Below, piece by piece: positions 11,485 to 50,575 of a stretch of 64,000 bases of DNA. The DNA is taken from assembly GCA_035772405.1 (NCBI GenBank), contig JAYKKM010000258.1:372001-436000 (forward strand). Direction: 5' to 3'. Position numbers and translations under genes: made by a program. The notes beneath the pieces are model-generated. The model was not told where the DNA came from. It ran no database searches and was given only the letters and a program-made list of their open reading frames with translations. This DNA comes from Chrysogorgia sp. JL179-B06 (lineage: Eukaryota; Cnidaria; Anthozoa; Scleralcyonacea; Chrysogorgiidae). Within the stretch, counting starts at the first letter, position 1. Each line of letters begins with the position of its first letter.

Positions 11485-11580
11485 TAGATTGAATTTTGCA
11501 ACGAAATACTGACGTTACGAGCAGAGCCCTTGTTGGTGAAAGGCTCCGCTCGAAACGTCAGTATTTCGTTCCAAAACGAT
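11485..11580. repeat. Decayed inverted pair of Penelope-type hammerhead-like repeats
   Basis: CGAAATACTGACGTTACGAG on the left and CTCGAAACGTCAGTATTTCG on the right are inverted copies around a disrupted GAAGGGCTCCGCTC segment. The right half matches 34725-34760. Confidence 0.45.
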
Positions 11581-11639
11581 GCCAAATCAAAAACAAACTT
11601 GCCTGGCAAATGGACAAGAATTAATGTTGAACTTTGCCA

Positions 11640-11835
11640 GATAAAAAAACAGCGAAGTGTTGGTCGACGCTTTGTCTTTTCAGCCTTAACTTCGCTGTCA
11701 GGATTTCTTGTTTTTTCTTCAGTGAAATGGCTATGTATGTCTGAGGATCAAAAGTTTAGGGTCGGGTGGAGAAATCACGGTCGGTCTGGAAACCGGAACC
11801 ACACATTTATTGTTATTTGACCCAAACTTCCAAAC
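11640..11835 (+). repeat. Dispersed repeat shared with 62100-62215 (inverted there)
   Basis: The block TTTTTTCTTCAGTGAAATGG, then CTATGTATGTCTGAGGATCA and a GGGTCGG...AACCGGAACCACAC stretch, matches the minus strand of 62100-62215. That copy continues into a tRNA-like head, so this is probably a SINE body fragment. It is not a gene, although a short frame spans it. Confidence 0.5.
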
Positions 11836-12221
11836 ATCAGGTTATGGCTATAGTGTAACTAATGGACTTGATGACCCGCTGTATAACCACTCTCCATTTG
11901 ACACACACAAGGCCCACACTGACCCCTAGAGAAATATCCAAAATAAATGAGAAAAATTTCAAAGCCTTTATTGTTAAGAGTGGTTTGGGGATTTTACATA
12001 TCCGTAATATTTCCTGAGCAAAATCATAATATACTGTATCTTGTCAGCCGAAAATTTCATCTTCATGGACATTTTTGCTGTTAAAGTTACCGAATGTGAT
12101 GTCACAAGTAGGCTAATGCGATATATCGATATTTTCGATAAATATCGATATTTTAAAAATATCGATAAGCGATATTCAATTTTACGCATATCAAAAATAT
12201 CGAAAGTTTCAACTTCATTAA

Positions 12222-12667
12222 CTCTTTCCTTACGGCTGAAAAACATCAAAAATTGAACGACCACGTTGTTCTATTGATATCTCTTGAAATAACCATAACT
12301 GTTGCGAAAGCTATACATTTTCTGGAAGCCCAATAAACCTGCTTTTACTTGTTCTTTTAAATTTCCCGAACAAAACACATTATGTTAATATAAATTAGCA
12401 TTAATTATCATAAATCAGGTTGAAAAATTTACATTTTTCCAGAAAAGGCCATCTTGCACGCCCGCGTAGCATCTTGAAAACTCAAAATGCCACCAATCGC
12501 AGAGTTGTTTATGAAATCAAATCAAACTTGGCGTGTGCGTGGAATTCATGTTCCTGGCGCTTGTCGAATTTCAATTTTTAATCTTGCGTTACCGTGTGCC
12601 GTGTTTTTCGATTGACGACTTTGCGGGTCTTCAGTGACCCATTTTAACTGCGCCCGTAGGGAAAGAG
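12222..12667 (+). mobile_element. TTAA-type MITE C, copy 1 (446 bp)
   Basis: It begins CTCTTTCCTTACGGC and ends in the imperfect inverse GCCCGTAGGGAAAGAG, flanked by TTAA on both sides, as for piggyBac-type targets. It shows near-identity to copy 2 at 13157-13602. The only difference I noticed is GACTTTGCGGGTC versus GACTTTGGGGGTC near the right end. Confidence 0.8.
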
Positions 12668-13156
12668 TTAATATACAATGGTCGATATTTTTTCGCATCG
12701 ATCAATTTTATATTTTCACCTGAATTTTTCATCATCGTTATAAATCGGCTAAACAACACACATATCAAATTTTTAACAAATTTGGTGAATTATTTCCTAC
12801 ATTTCTAAACACGGTGAATTTTGACCTTTTTGACCCACATGCTTAGAACGTATTGTCTTTGTAGTGTATAGATAGCTTGCGTATATATTTAAAAGTATGA
12901 GCTCCCGCGCGGGTGGACCGGTGCGGGTGGACCGGTGCGGGTGGGATCTCTGCAGAGACTCTGCTTCGGGTAACCCTTACATAATTCCTCTCATTGAGGG
13001 GGGTAGGGGGGAGCAGAGAAGGGGGTTCATTTTTTGTCACTGACCATTTTTTTGCTTTGTTAAACTGTATTTACTTTGATTATTTTCATAATAAACTGCT
13101 TTTTCTTTCACGCTTTTTCTTCGATTATTTTCAATTTACCTATTATTGCTTATTAA

Positions 13157-13602
13157 CTCTTTCCTTACGGCTGAAAAACATCAAAAATTGAACGACCACG
13201 TTGTTCTATTGATATCTCTTGAAATAACCATAACTGTTGCGAAAGCTATACATTTTCTGGAAGCCCAATAAACCTGCTTTTACTTGTTCTTTTAAATTTC
13301 CCGAACAAAACACATTATGTTAATATAAATTAGCATTAATTATCATAAATCAGGTTGAAAAATTTACATTTTTCCAGAAAAGGCCATCTTGCACGCCCGC
13401 GTAGCATCTTGAAAACTCAAAATGCCACCAATCGCAGAGTTGTTTATGAAATCAAATCAAACTTGGCGTGTGCGTGGAATTCATGTTCCTGGCGCTTGTC
13501 GAATTTCAATTTTTAATCTTGCGTTACCGTGTGCCGTGTTTTTCGATTGACGACTTTGGGGGTCTTCAGTGACCCATTTTAACTGCGCCCGTAGGGAAAG
13601 AG
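13157..13602 (+). mobile_element. TTAA-type MITE C, copy 2 (446 bp)
   Basis: It has the same length, orientation and termini as copy 1, flanked by TTAA at 13153-13156 and 13603-13606. Diverged solo copies lie at 45092-45808 (plus, SINE-interrupted) and about 56052-56463 (minus, truncated), so the family is not limited to this composite. Confidence 0.8.
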
Positions 13603-14349
13603 TTAAACACCCAAGTCGATTTTTAAAAAATAATTTCTGCAATTATTGTCGTAAAGTAGAGAACAACATACGCTAATTGAGATGATGAGATCTTATTGCG
13701 TTTAAAAACACGTAGCGCCGGTCCCGCAAAACAAAAGACCAATGCCTCCCATAGACGAGATGTCGCGTAGGAAGACAACTTAAATAGCGATGTAAACAAA
13801 GTATACTCATTACGCTAATTCGAACCAGTTAATGTATTTCTCAAACTAAAAGTCTCGGCTTGGTAACACTGTTAGAAAATAGGTGAGATAACTGTCAGCC
13901 ACAAGACAAAGGACGTGCTGTGCTCTTAATGATTTGAATCAATTGAATGGCGGATTCATGCTTAATAAACCTTTAACGTTTTAAGTTTTTTGCGTTTGTT
14001 TTGTTTTTACATGTGCCTGTGCTTACCGCGCGTGCACCGAGGTAAATTGAGTTTTCGTATTTGCTTCAATTTCGATATTCAATATCGCCGAAATAAATTT
14101 TTCGATATCGATATATCGATATTTTTCAATATCGCATTAGCCTAGTCACAAGAGGCATTTTTGTGGCAAGTAACAAAAGAAAACTGGTTTGGAATGCCTT
14201 TTGTGACATCACGTTCGGTAACTTTGACAGCGAAAAACTCCATGATGATGAAATTTTCGGCTGACAAACAAAAATTATGATTTTGCTCAGGAAGATCCAA
14301 ATATTACGGATATATGTAAAATCCCTAAACGTGAGATAGGCACTTGAAA

Positions 14350-15145
14350 GCAGTGACCAGCCAGTCAATGACATTTTCATACGGAAATCGGTGAGCGAGA
14401 GTAGGATAATTTCAAGGTAATTTTATCATCCACTAACCTGATGTCCAACAAATGTCCCTCGACATTTGAACAATGGGTAAATATCAAACGCTAAATAAAT
14501 TAAATGACGTTTTTTTAATTTTGTTACCAATCGCTCAGAGAGAGAGAGAGTTAACTGTAAGTCAAAATCGCATTTCAAACACATGGAATAACATTTTTTA
14601 TTTTTCCCAGGTCCGTAACTGCAGGTCCGTAACAAAAATGCAGGCTTTTGATTGGCTATTAAATACGAGGTCCGTATCACACAAGTACGGACCTCTCGTT
14701 TTTCCCACCAAAACTAATATGGGGTGAAAAACAGTGCTGAAAAATGCATGTACTCCGAAGATAGTGAGCATAGCGAGAGGGAATTTTATTATCCCTAAGA
14801 CGACGCCCAAGCACAAGTGCTGGAAATTTAGTCTATTCAGACCGACCAAACGCGAACGAAAACAGGTGATACAATGGCAGCAATATTGACATCCAAAATT
14901 ATATTGGGAATCAAGGGAAAAATAAATAAGTTATTTACCAAACTTTCTCGGTCTGCACGAAAAAGACTCTAGCAATATTTCTCCAGTACAGACCTCCAGT
15001 TTGGCAAATAACATATTAATACTAGAAGTTACTATCGCAAGGGAAGTGCTGCCATCGAAACCCAAGGCAGTTGTGATATTGTGCAAAATTGCAATAATAA
15101 GTGGTTATTATACAAGTTTTGGCAAATAACATATTAATAATAATT
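14350..15145. other. Repeat-like spacer with a GGTCCGTA hairpin
   Basis: A perfect short hairpin, GAGGTCCGTA...TACGGACCTC, lies at about 14669-14697, beside a second CAGGTCCGTAAC. Similar TACGGACCTC pieces occur at 33300 and 43780, which suggests ends of one dispersed DNA element. No gene is seen. Confidence 0.4.
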
Positions 15146-15149
15146 ATGT

Positions 15150-15420
15150 AAATGGCTACCCGTCTGGGATTCGAAGCCGATAGAGTGCCGAAACATTGAT
15201 TCAGAGACCAGGGTTCGATTCCCGGTTGGGGCAGTCACTTTTACATTTTTATATATAATGATGTAAATGGCTACTCCGAGTGACGAACCATACCGTTCAA
15301 GTATAGGGGAAACTCTACTTGGCCCAGCTGGGATTCGAACCCGTGACCTTCGGTTTGCTAGTCCAACGCTCTACCAACTGAGCTACAGCTCAAGTAGGGA
15401 GCAGGTGGTCGAATGATGGT
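15150..15420. repeat. tRNA-like SINE cluster (family 2)
   Basis: The minus strand at about 15383-15320 reads TAGCTCAGTTGGTAGAGCG (A-box) and GGGTTCGAATCCC (B-box) with CTACTTG and CAAGTAG pairing outside. The left part (15160-15250) has GGGATTCGAAGCC on one strand and GGGTTCGATTCCCGGTTGGG on the other. Anticodon-stem pairing is broken, so these are not functional tRNA genes. Confidence 0.55.
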
Positions 15421-15879
15421 ACTTGGGCTATTTGATATTTCGAAACAGATACTAGTTTCATCAATATCTTGACAAATAGTCTCTTTATACATATAGATTT
15501 TAATGTTATGAGGATTATGAAATATCACATAGCAACAAACCTATTTTTGATGGTTTTATATCTGCTATTGATTTTACTAGTGCCCACCTAGGCGAATATC
15601 GACGGTTTTCTCCACTCGGTCCATTCTTTCAAGATCTGACGAAAATAATTTCCTAAAATCAAACAGACAAAAATATAGGTATATGTAGATACTGTACCTG
15701 TATGAAATGTATAATATTATAATAGATACATTTATATATAATAGATTAATACATGTACGTACATGTATCTACTGCCTGATAAATGAATGAATGATCACTG
15801 TACGATATAGTACATTGAAAATTATATATATTATATACATCACTCGTTAAAATGTATAACAATTATAAACAAATAATTT

Positions 15880-16015
15880 CCCAATGCAACCAGGTGATAA
15901 ATCAGACATAGTTTAACGCTACTCTGGCTTTAAAAGGTTTTTTGAACGTAACTTAAAAGTTACTCACTGTCCATGACCCAACGTTTCGACACTCCAGTCT
16001 AGTCATGGGGATCTA
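15880..16015 (-). repeat. Half copy of the Penelope-type terminal repeat seen at 50577-51107
   Basis: It shares ACATAGTTTAACGCTACTCTGG and CATGACCCAACGTTTCGACA with the 50.6-kb foldback. The CTGATGA part of the hammerhead-like core is lost here. Confidence 0.55.
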
Positions 16016-16138
16016 GGAATTTTTATACCTTAGTCAAAATGGAAGTCAAAATAGGTGCTAAATAGGTGAGAGCCATTGCTGAATATATTTGCGTTTGGAA
16101 TACGATTACACCCAGTTGGACCGATGGATACCACAGTG

Positions 16139-16929
16139 TGAAATAGGTGCGAGATAGGTGCAAGATAGGTGCGAGATAGGTGCGAAATAGGTGCGAAATA
16201 GGTGCGAAATAGGTGCAAGATAGATGCGAAATAGGTGCGAGATAGGTGCAAAATAGGTGCGAGATAGGTGCGAGATAGGTGCGAGATAGGTGCAAAATAG
16301 GTGCGAGATAGGTGCGAGATAGGTGTGAGATAGGTGCGAGATAGGTGCGAGATAGGTGCGAGATACTGTAGGTGCGAAATAGGTGCGAGATAGGTGCGAA
16401 ATAGGTGCGAAATAGGTGCGAGATAGGTGCGAAATAGGTGCAAAATAGGTGCGAGATAGGTGTGAGATAGGTGCGAGATAGGTGCGAGATAGGTGCGAGA
16501 TAGGTGCGAGATACTGTAGGTGCAAAATAGGTGCGAAATAGGTGCGAAATAGGGGCGAAATAGGTGCGAGATAGGTGCGAGATAGGTGCGAAATAGGTGT
16601 GAGATAGGTGCGAGATAGGTGCAAAATAGGTGCAAAATAGGTGCGAGATAGGTGCGAGATAGGTGCGAAATAGGTGCGAAATAGGTGCGAAATAGGTGCG
16701 AAATAGGTGCGAAATAGGTGCGAGATAGGTGCGAGATAGGTGCGAAATAGGTGCGAAATAGATGCGAAATAGGTGCGAAATAGGTGCGAGATAGGTGCAA
16801 AATAGGTGCAAAATAGGTGCGAAATAGGTGCGAGATAGGTGCGAGATAGGTGCGAAATAGGTGCGAAATAGGTGCGAAATAGGTGCGAGATAGGTGCGAA
16901 ATAGGTGCGAAATAGGTGCGAGATAGGGG
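16139..16929. repeat. 11-bp minisatellite (ATAGGTGCGAR)n
   Basis: About 70 units of ATAGGTGCGAA/G with variants GCAAA, GTGAG and GATGC. Two units are widened to ATACTGTAGGTGC (near 16365 and 16515). Because 11 is not a multiple of 3, each minus frame cycles through all phases of the unit and none contains a stop. The resulting long ISHLFRTYLAP-like proteins are artefacts. Confidence 0.95.
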
Positions 16930-17237
16930 GGGAAGGCCGGGCACACCCAGGGGATTTGGCAAGTGATTGATTCCCGTGGTGGTGCAACATGGTGGAGTCA
17001 GAAGAGCGCGAACAAGAGAACAGACTTTTAATAAGAGGGGATTTGATCTCATTTGAGTTTTGAATAAGTTCCCAGGGTGGGATATTTGACAACAAATTAA
17101 AATTTCGAATCAAATCCCCTGGGTATGCCCGGCCTCCCCTCCCTGCAGCTTAACATTAATAGGTGCATAAGTTGAACAGTTGCATAAAAATGCAGTGGAA
17201 CATATAGATAAAATAGTTGTAACATATTACAACATAC
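16930..17237. other. Unique-looking spacer between two minisatellites
   Basis: Inverted copies of GGCCGGGCA(C/T)ACCCAGGGGAT occur at about 16933-16955 and 17115-17140 (as ATCCCCTGGGTATGCCCGGCC-like sequence), so the two sides may be termini of an element of roughly 200 bp. No gene is seen. Confidence 0.35.
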
Positions 17238-17495
17238 ATACAAGAGGTTTTGTGGTACTCCGAAGAGGTTTACTGGTCCTCCGAAGAGGTTTTCTAACTT
17301 TTCTGGTCTTCCGAAGAGTTTGAATTGTCCTTCGAAGAGGTTTAATATTTGGTCCTCCGAAGAGGTTGTCATATCCTCCGAAGAGGTTGAATTGTCCTCC
17401 AAAGAGGTGGAATTGTCCTCTGAAGAGGTTATTTAGTCCTCCGAAGAGGTTGTCTTGTCCTCCGAAGAGGTTGAATTGTCCTCCGAAGAGGTTGA
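17238..17495. repeat. 21-bp interspersed array with conserved CCTCCGAAGAGG hairpin
   Basis: About 12 copies of a core TCCTCCGAAGAGGTT are spaced mostly 21 bp apart, with variable 5-15 bp spacers such as GAATTG, GTCTTG and TTCTAACTTTTCTG. CCTC-CGAA-GAGG is a perfect 4-bp stem with a 4-nt loop. Exceptions to the core usually preserve the arms. The spacing explains the 7-residue peptide periodicity on both strands, but stops and frame changes argue against coding. Confidence 0.75.
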
Positions 17496-17824
17496 GAGTC
17501 TCTTGTATAAACTGGTATCTGGTCAAACACGTGTTGCCCGCCTCGTGCCGGCTGAATATTTTGATTTTAACGAGACTTTAAGAATCTTTTGGCGTCATGT
17601 CGATGACTCCGTACAACCTACGAAAACTGTTGTAGATCACACTTGCAAATTTATTGTAGTTCTTATTAAAAATACTTACCGAATTGTAAACAATTCTTCT
17701 TGAATATATTCTTGAAACAATGGCGTCGAAATATATCAAAGTCGGAGGTTGTCGACATCTACTCGGAGCGCGCTGATCGCTGATTGGCTTCTGATTGGCT
17801 ATAAGCTGACACAGACGGACGTGC

Positions 17825-18771
17825 TTGAAAAAGTATGACGGATTGTGTGGTCGAATTTGGGGGCAGTAATAACTTTAGTTGGATTGAGAAAAGGGCGCAT
17901 GTGTACCAGCGGGAACGGCCGCAAGAAAATGTTCCCGCAGGTGCCGAGGTATTTTGTTTAAGGGCACTATGTACTAAGGAATCACGAATGTTTTATATAT
18001 TACGGCGAAAAGATACCAAAGGGTTATCGGTGAAAATGACTGACGTCTCAGGATCATTTTGTAAAATATGAAAATTCCGATTGATAATATTTTTAACTTT
18101 AAAATTCAAAGGATGAAATGTTAGAACTAGAGGAATTTTGTTGTTTGAAACTTGTTTCAAAGGTGGTTTAAGGGTGTCTAAACGGGGGACGAGAAAAGCT
18201 TTCTGAACGGCGAGGTCTACTGAGAAGGTTGGCAGGGTAACCACGTTGACTGACAAAAAATGATCTCAAAAATGATCTCAAAAATGATCTCAAAAAATGA
18301 TCTCTTTGGCTTAAAAATATTGGTCGTCGCTACGTAAGCGGTGAAGACGCAAGAATTGAGAGTAAGGGATGGATTGCTTAGTGTGGTTGGGATGAGAGGA
18401 AGAAAATATAGAAGATAAGTATGGGAGTCCGTAAGCTTGTACGAGACAGACGTTTTGAGCGAATCACCATTAATCGAAATTAAAATATCAAGGAACGACA
18501 CACAGGTCTCGCTGATTTCCCACGTGAACTTCAGAGCAGGATGAAAATCATCAACAAACTTGATCATGAACTGCTCTAAAAGGACACGTGAGCATGAAGC
18601 TGTTCCTAAACAGTCATTGATAGATCTGCCTGAAGAAATCAGGCAAAGGACCTGTGTATCATTGAAAGACCTGTTTTTCAACATAACCAACAAATAAGTT
18701 AGCATAGCTTGGACCCATTTTGGTGCCCATGACAACACATTTTGAAAAATATAAGTTAGACAAAGATGCAA
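17825..18771 (-). pseudogene. Penelope-like element reverse transcriptase fragment
   Basis: The minus strand carries RT blocks of Penelope-like elements in order. First is MGTKMGPSYANLFVG near 18730-18690 (another frame), then DCLGTASCSR, FHPALKFTWEIS, SFLDILISING, TDSHTYLLY. A second segment holds IPLVLTFHPLNFKVKNIINR and FHILQNDPETSVIF, then SALKQNTSAPAGTFSCGRSR-like sequence. At the expected Y-x-D-D site it reads SIND, so the catalytic Asp pair is degraded. There are several frameshifts. The GIY-YIG nuclease domain that usually follows is absent, since sequence identity stops near 17830. A repeat of ATCTCAAAAA near 18260-18300 disrupts the middle. Confidence 0.8.
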
Positions 18772-18814
18772 GAGCCAACTAGAAGAAACTGAATGAGGAA
18801 CCTAGTTTCATTGT

Positions 18815-19130
18815 AACTTGGCTTATAAAAATAACTGTTTATTTGTTAACAAAGAGAAAACTGAATGTTTGTTGTTTGGAACTCCAGGGAAACTTTCTAA
18901 TATAGACAGCTTTAATATCAAGATTAACGATAATCTCATCAAGCGACAAGCATATGTATCGGAATTTAAATATCTAGGTGTTGTTCTGGAATGTTGGAAT
19001 GATCATATAAAGTTTGTAATATCGAAGGCTGGTAAAAAAACACGTATACTTTGCGAAACTGTACGGAAAAGATTCTTGTCTTCAGTTTGCTGTTTTGTTC
19101 GAAACAAGAGGGGATATGGGTATTGGAGGT
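18815..19130 (+). pseudogene. Non-LTR retrotransposon fragment (post-RT region)
   Basis: The frame reads NKEKTECLLFGTPGKL, then IKINDNLIKR, SEFKYLGVVLE and WNDHIKFVISKAGKK. This is the block after the catalytic RT motif where LINE ORF2 proteins show KTE.LLFG and FKYLGV. The copy is truncated at both ends and directly abuts the Penelope fragment in opposite orientation. Confidence 0.7.
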
Positions 19131-20806
19131 TGCAACCCCATTGCCACGTCCCCAGTTCCGATACCCCTGATCTATGATCTATCGTAGTATGTATCGTTAT
19201 ACTACGGTATGATCATTATCTTTATCCAATTTTCACTTCAACAGCAGACGTATGTACGCATTGCGTACCTATTTTTAATCTTGTGAAAAAGTCTTTGAGT
19301 CAGTCGGTGACTTGGTGCCCTCAATTTTTAAAAATTATTTTACGTTTGACAAGGAAATTGTAAAATTGTTCGATCAACGAGACAGAGTTTTCTATTACAC
19401 TTACTAATTATAGAGTACGAACGGAAACGAACGTTCATTTTATTAATAATAATAATAATAATCTTTATTGAGGAAACTTTTTCATTTACATGATTTTCAA
19501 AAAGGACCTCTTATGAAAGAATAATAAAGATATGAATATATATATATCAATATATATAAACTACTAATTGTAAATAAATAATGTTAAAAAACATAAAACT
19601 ATGAAGTATAAAACTATATTAAAAATCTAAAATACCGTTTAAAACTGTGCATGTTTTGCGAATTTCTAATGTCCTTACTAAGTGTGTTGTAGTCTTTAAC
19701 TGCGTGGTAACCTGTGGCTGCAGGTTACAATGGCTGCAGTGGTTTTTATTACTGATCGATGGGACTACCCTATGAAAATAAAGGTTTTCATTCATTCATA
19801 ATAATTATATTTTATATATTGATTTGTTTATAATTTTCCTTGATAATGGAGCAATTGTTTAAAATACAAAAAAAAGACAATAAATAAAACAGAAGCCAAA
19901 GAAATTAATTTTTGGATCACTTTCCATATGGGACGTGTAATTTGAAGCATTTGAGCCATCCGTAATCCTAACCCTACTCCTAAGTAACCCTAACCCCCCT
20001 GCCTAGCGGCCGGAGCTAATCATATAAACCCTAACCACCCGTCTTGATCGAGTTTCATACTACCCCCGGCTGGGATTTTCACGAGGTGGATTAGGGTTAG
20101 AAAATCCACAATGACACGGGGGCTGCAGGATCGTACGGGAAGGGGGGTCCGGGGGGTCCATGGATCCCCCAGTTAGCGTTCCTGCCACGCCCAGTCGGTG
20201 CATTTTTGGTCAATTCAGTTGAGTCATTTTGGGAAGAAGAAGAGTTGGAGGAGGAACTATGAGAAAAGAAAGAAGTATAAAGAAGTATACTTGTTTCCTT
20301 CTTGTTTAAACTAATTGTCTATAATGACTATGAGTACAGTAAAGTATATAAATTGTACTATATTATTATTATTATTATTAATGTGGACGGCCATATGAAT
20401 AATATTGTATTCGTAGTTGTGTCATACTCTGAATATTTTTATTGTTAAAATATTAAATGTATACAGTATATGCCTCAAGAAAGTTGAAGAATCTATAAAT
20501 ATATACTTGAATACTACTCGACAGGCGGACGGAAGCGTTCCGTAACTCGTGGCCTGGGGACGACTCGGTCAAAATCTGGTGGATTCCCAACGGCAATACG
20601 CCCCTGCTTGACGGGGGGTTAGGGTTTCGTCCGCCCGCAATTTTTCCCCCGCCCGCCATTTTTCCCGCCCGCATGAGAGAGATGCCTGCGGAGGAGGCTA
20701 GGGTTAGCATATTATTGATAATGATAAATACTCATACCAATTAAGATTTAAGATTATAATGAATCTGGGGGAGATTTAGCGATCATCATACAGTTCTGCG
20801 TTATTC
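19131..20806. other. Gene-free spacer with simple repeats and CCCTAA-like stretches
   Basis: It contains (TAA)n at 19445-19462, (TTA)n near 20363-20380, and scattered CCCTAACCC/GGGTTAGGG pieces at 19960-20100 and 20620. These are too degenerate for a telomere array. A T/A-rich segment follows. It precedes the cysteine synthase gene and may hold its promoter, but no motif can be singled out. Confidence 0.45.
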
Positions 20807-20884
20807 CTGCGTCGAAGCCCGACTTTCCACCCGGATATTCTCGTCCGAGTGAGAATCCGGGTGGAAAGTCGGGCTGCGACGCAG
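20807..20884. other. Near-perfect 33-bp hairpin just upstream of the cysteine synthase start codon
   Basis: The left arm begins CTGCGTCG and contains GCCCGACTTTCCACCCGGAT. The right arm is its inverse, ending CGACGCAG. Only a few positions mismatch (A/G around the AGCCCG junction, ATATTC versus GAATC), over a loop of about 10 nt. It ends 66 nt before the ATG at 20951, so it is in the promoter or 5' UTR. It may be a tiny foldback element or a structured leader. Confidence 0.7.
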
Positions 20885-20950
20885 GCTAGTCTTCATACCA
20901 CAAACCACCGACTTTTTTCGCGGCAGGTAGCCGTAGAAATTATTTGTAAA

Positions 20951-50564
<29,614 letters not shown>

Positions 50565-50575
50565 CTCAACACAAA

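Larger units (their letters stand above)
12218..13606. mobile_element. Composite TTAA element: two direct MITE copies around a 481-bp core
   Basis: TTAA occurs at 12218-12221 and 13603-13606 as the outer borders. Inside are MITE copy 1 (12222-12667), a 481-bp middle (12672-13152) and MITE copy 2 (13157-13602). The left flank CTTCA and right flank ACACCC are joined as CTTCATTAAACACC in the related copy near 2030, which shows that everything between the outer TTAAs was added at one TTAA. The middle carries a GCGGGTGGACCGGT short tandem repeat and no reading frame of note. It could be a composite transposon or a miniature terminal-repeat element. The perfect TTAA borders and terminal inversion favour the former. 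Confidence 0.7.
12109..14144. mobile_element. hAT-like TATCGAT element with 8-bp target duplication GTCACAAG
   Basis: The termini TAGGCTAATGCGATAT and ATATCGCATTAGCCTA are inverted. Direct repeats GTCACAAG lie at 12101-12108 and 14145-14152. An 8-bp duplication is the hAT hallmark. The sub-terminal zone is rich in ATATCGAT. No transposase frame is present, so it is non-autonomous. After removing the 1.39-kb insertion at 12218-13606 the element is about 650 bp. A partial copy lies at 1968-2141. Confidence 0.75.
11985..14345. mobile_element. Foldback element A, host of nested insertions
   Basis: The left arm (about 11985-12100) and right arm (about 14195-14345) are inverted copies sharing GGGATTTTACATAT, CTGAGCAAAATCATAAT, GTCAGCCGAAAATTTCATC and AAAGTTACCGAA.GTGATGTCAC. 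A related shorter member lies at 42047-42509. A hAT-like element (12109-14144) is inserted between the arms. Outer limits are approximate and no target duplication is clear. Confidence 0.6.

Noticed and set aside
11530..11820. 96-codon frame with FSSVKWLCMSEDQ
   Set aside because: The same peptide-like stretch recurs on the minus strand at 62.1 kb as part of a tRNA-headed repeat, so it is repeat sequence and not a gene.
12218..13606. LTR retrotransposon in miniature (TRIM) with two 446-bp LTRs
   Set aside because: The repeats are bounded by TTAA with inverted termini, lack TG...CA ends, and no primer-binding site or polypurine tract was seen. Solo TTAA-flanked copies exist. It is kept only as an alternative.
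15320..15383. Functional tRNA-Ala (AGC) gene on the minus strand
   Set aside because: The A- and B-boxes are good, but the acceptor and anticodon stems do not pair properly, and it is embedded in a SINE-like repeat.
16023..17113. Three overlapping minus-strand frames of 300-340 codons with ISHLFRTYLAP-like repeats
   Set aside because: They are fully explained by the 11-bp minisatellite, whose unit lacks stops in all minus phases.
17238..17495. CRISPR-like array (regular repeat and spacer)
   Set aside because: The host is eukaryotic, the repeats are only about 15 bp, the spacers are short and partly repeated, and no cas gene is present. It is a minisatellite with a hairpin core.
17455..17703. 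Possible small acidic protein with SSEEVEL repeats continuing into a unique stretch
   Set aside because: There is a stop just upstream in frame, no credible start, and the N-terminal part is the minisatellite. No family resemblance was found for the rest.
19960..20110. Interstitial telomere repeat (CCCTAA)n
   Set aside because: Only isolated, degenerate CCCTAACCC words occur, with similar words at 25.3, 26.2 and 52 kb. There is no tandem array.
20849..20950. Upstream in-frame start for cysteine synthase at 20849
   Set aside because: That start would put half of the 78-bp hairpin in the coding region and add a non-conserved N-terminus. The ATG at 20951 gives a presequence-like start.
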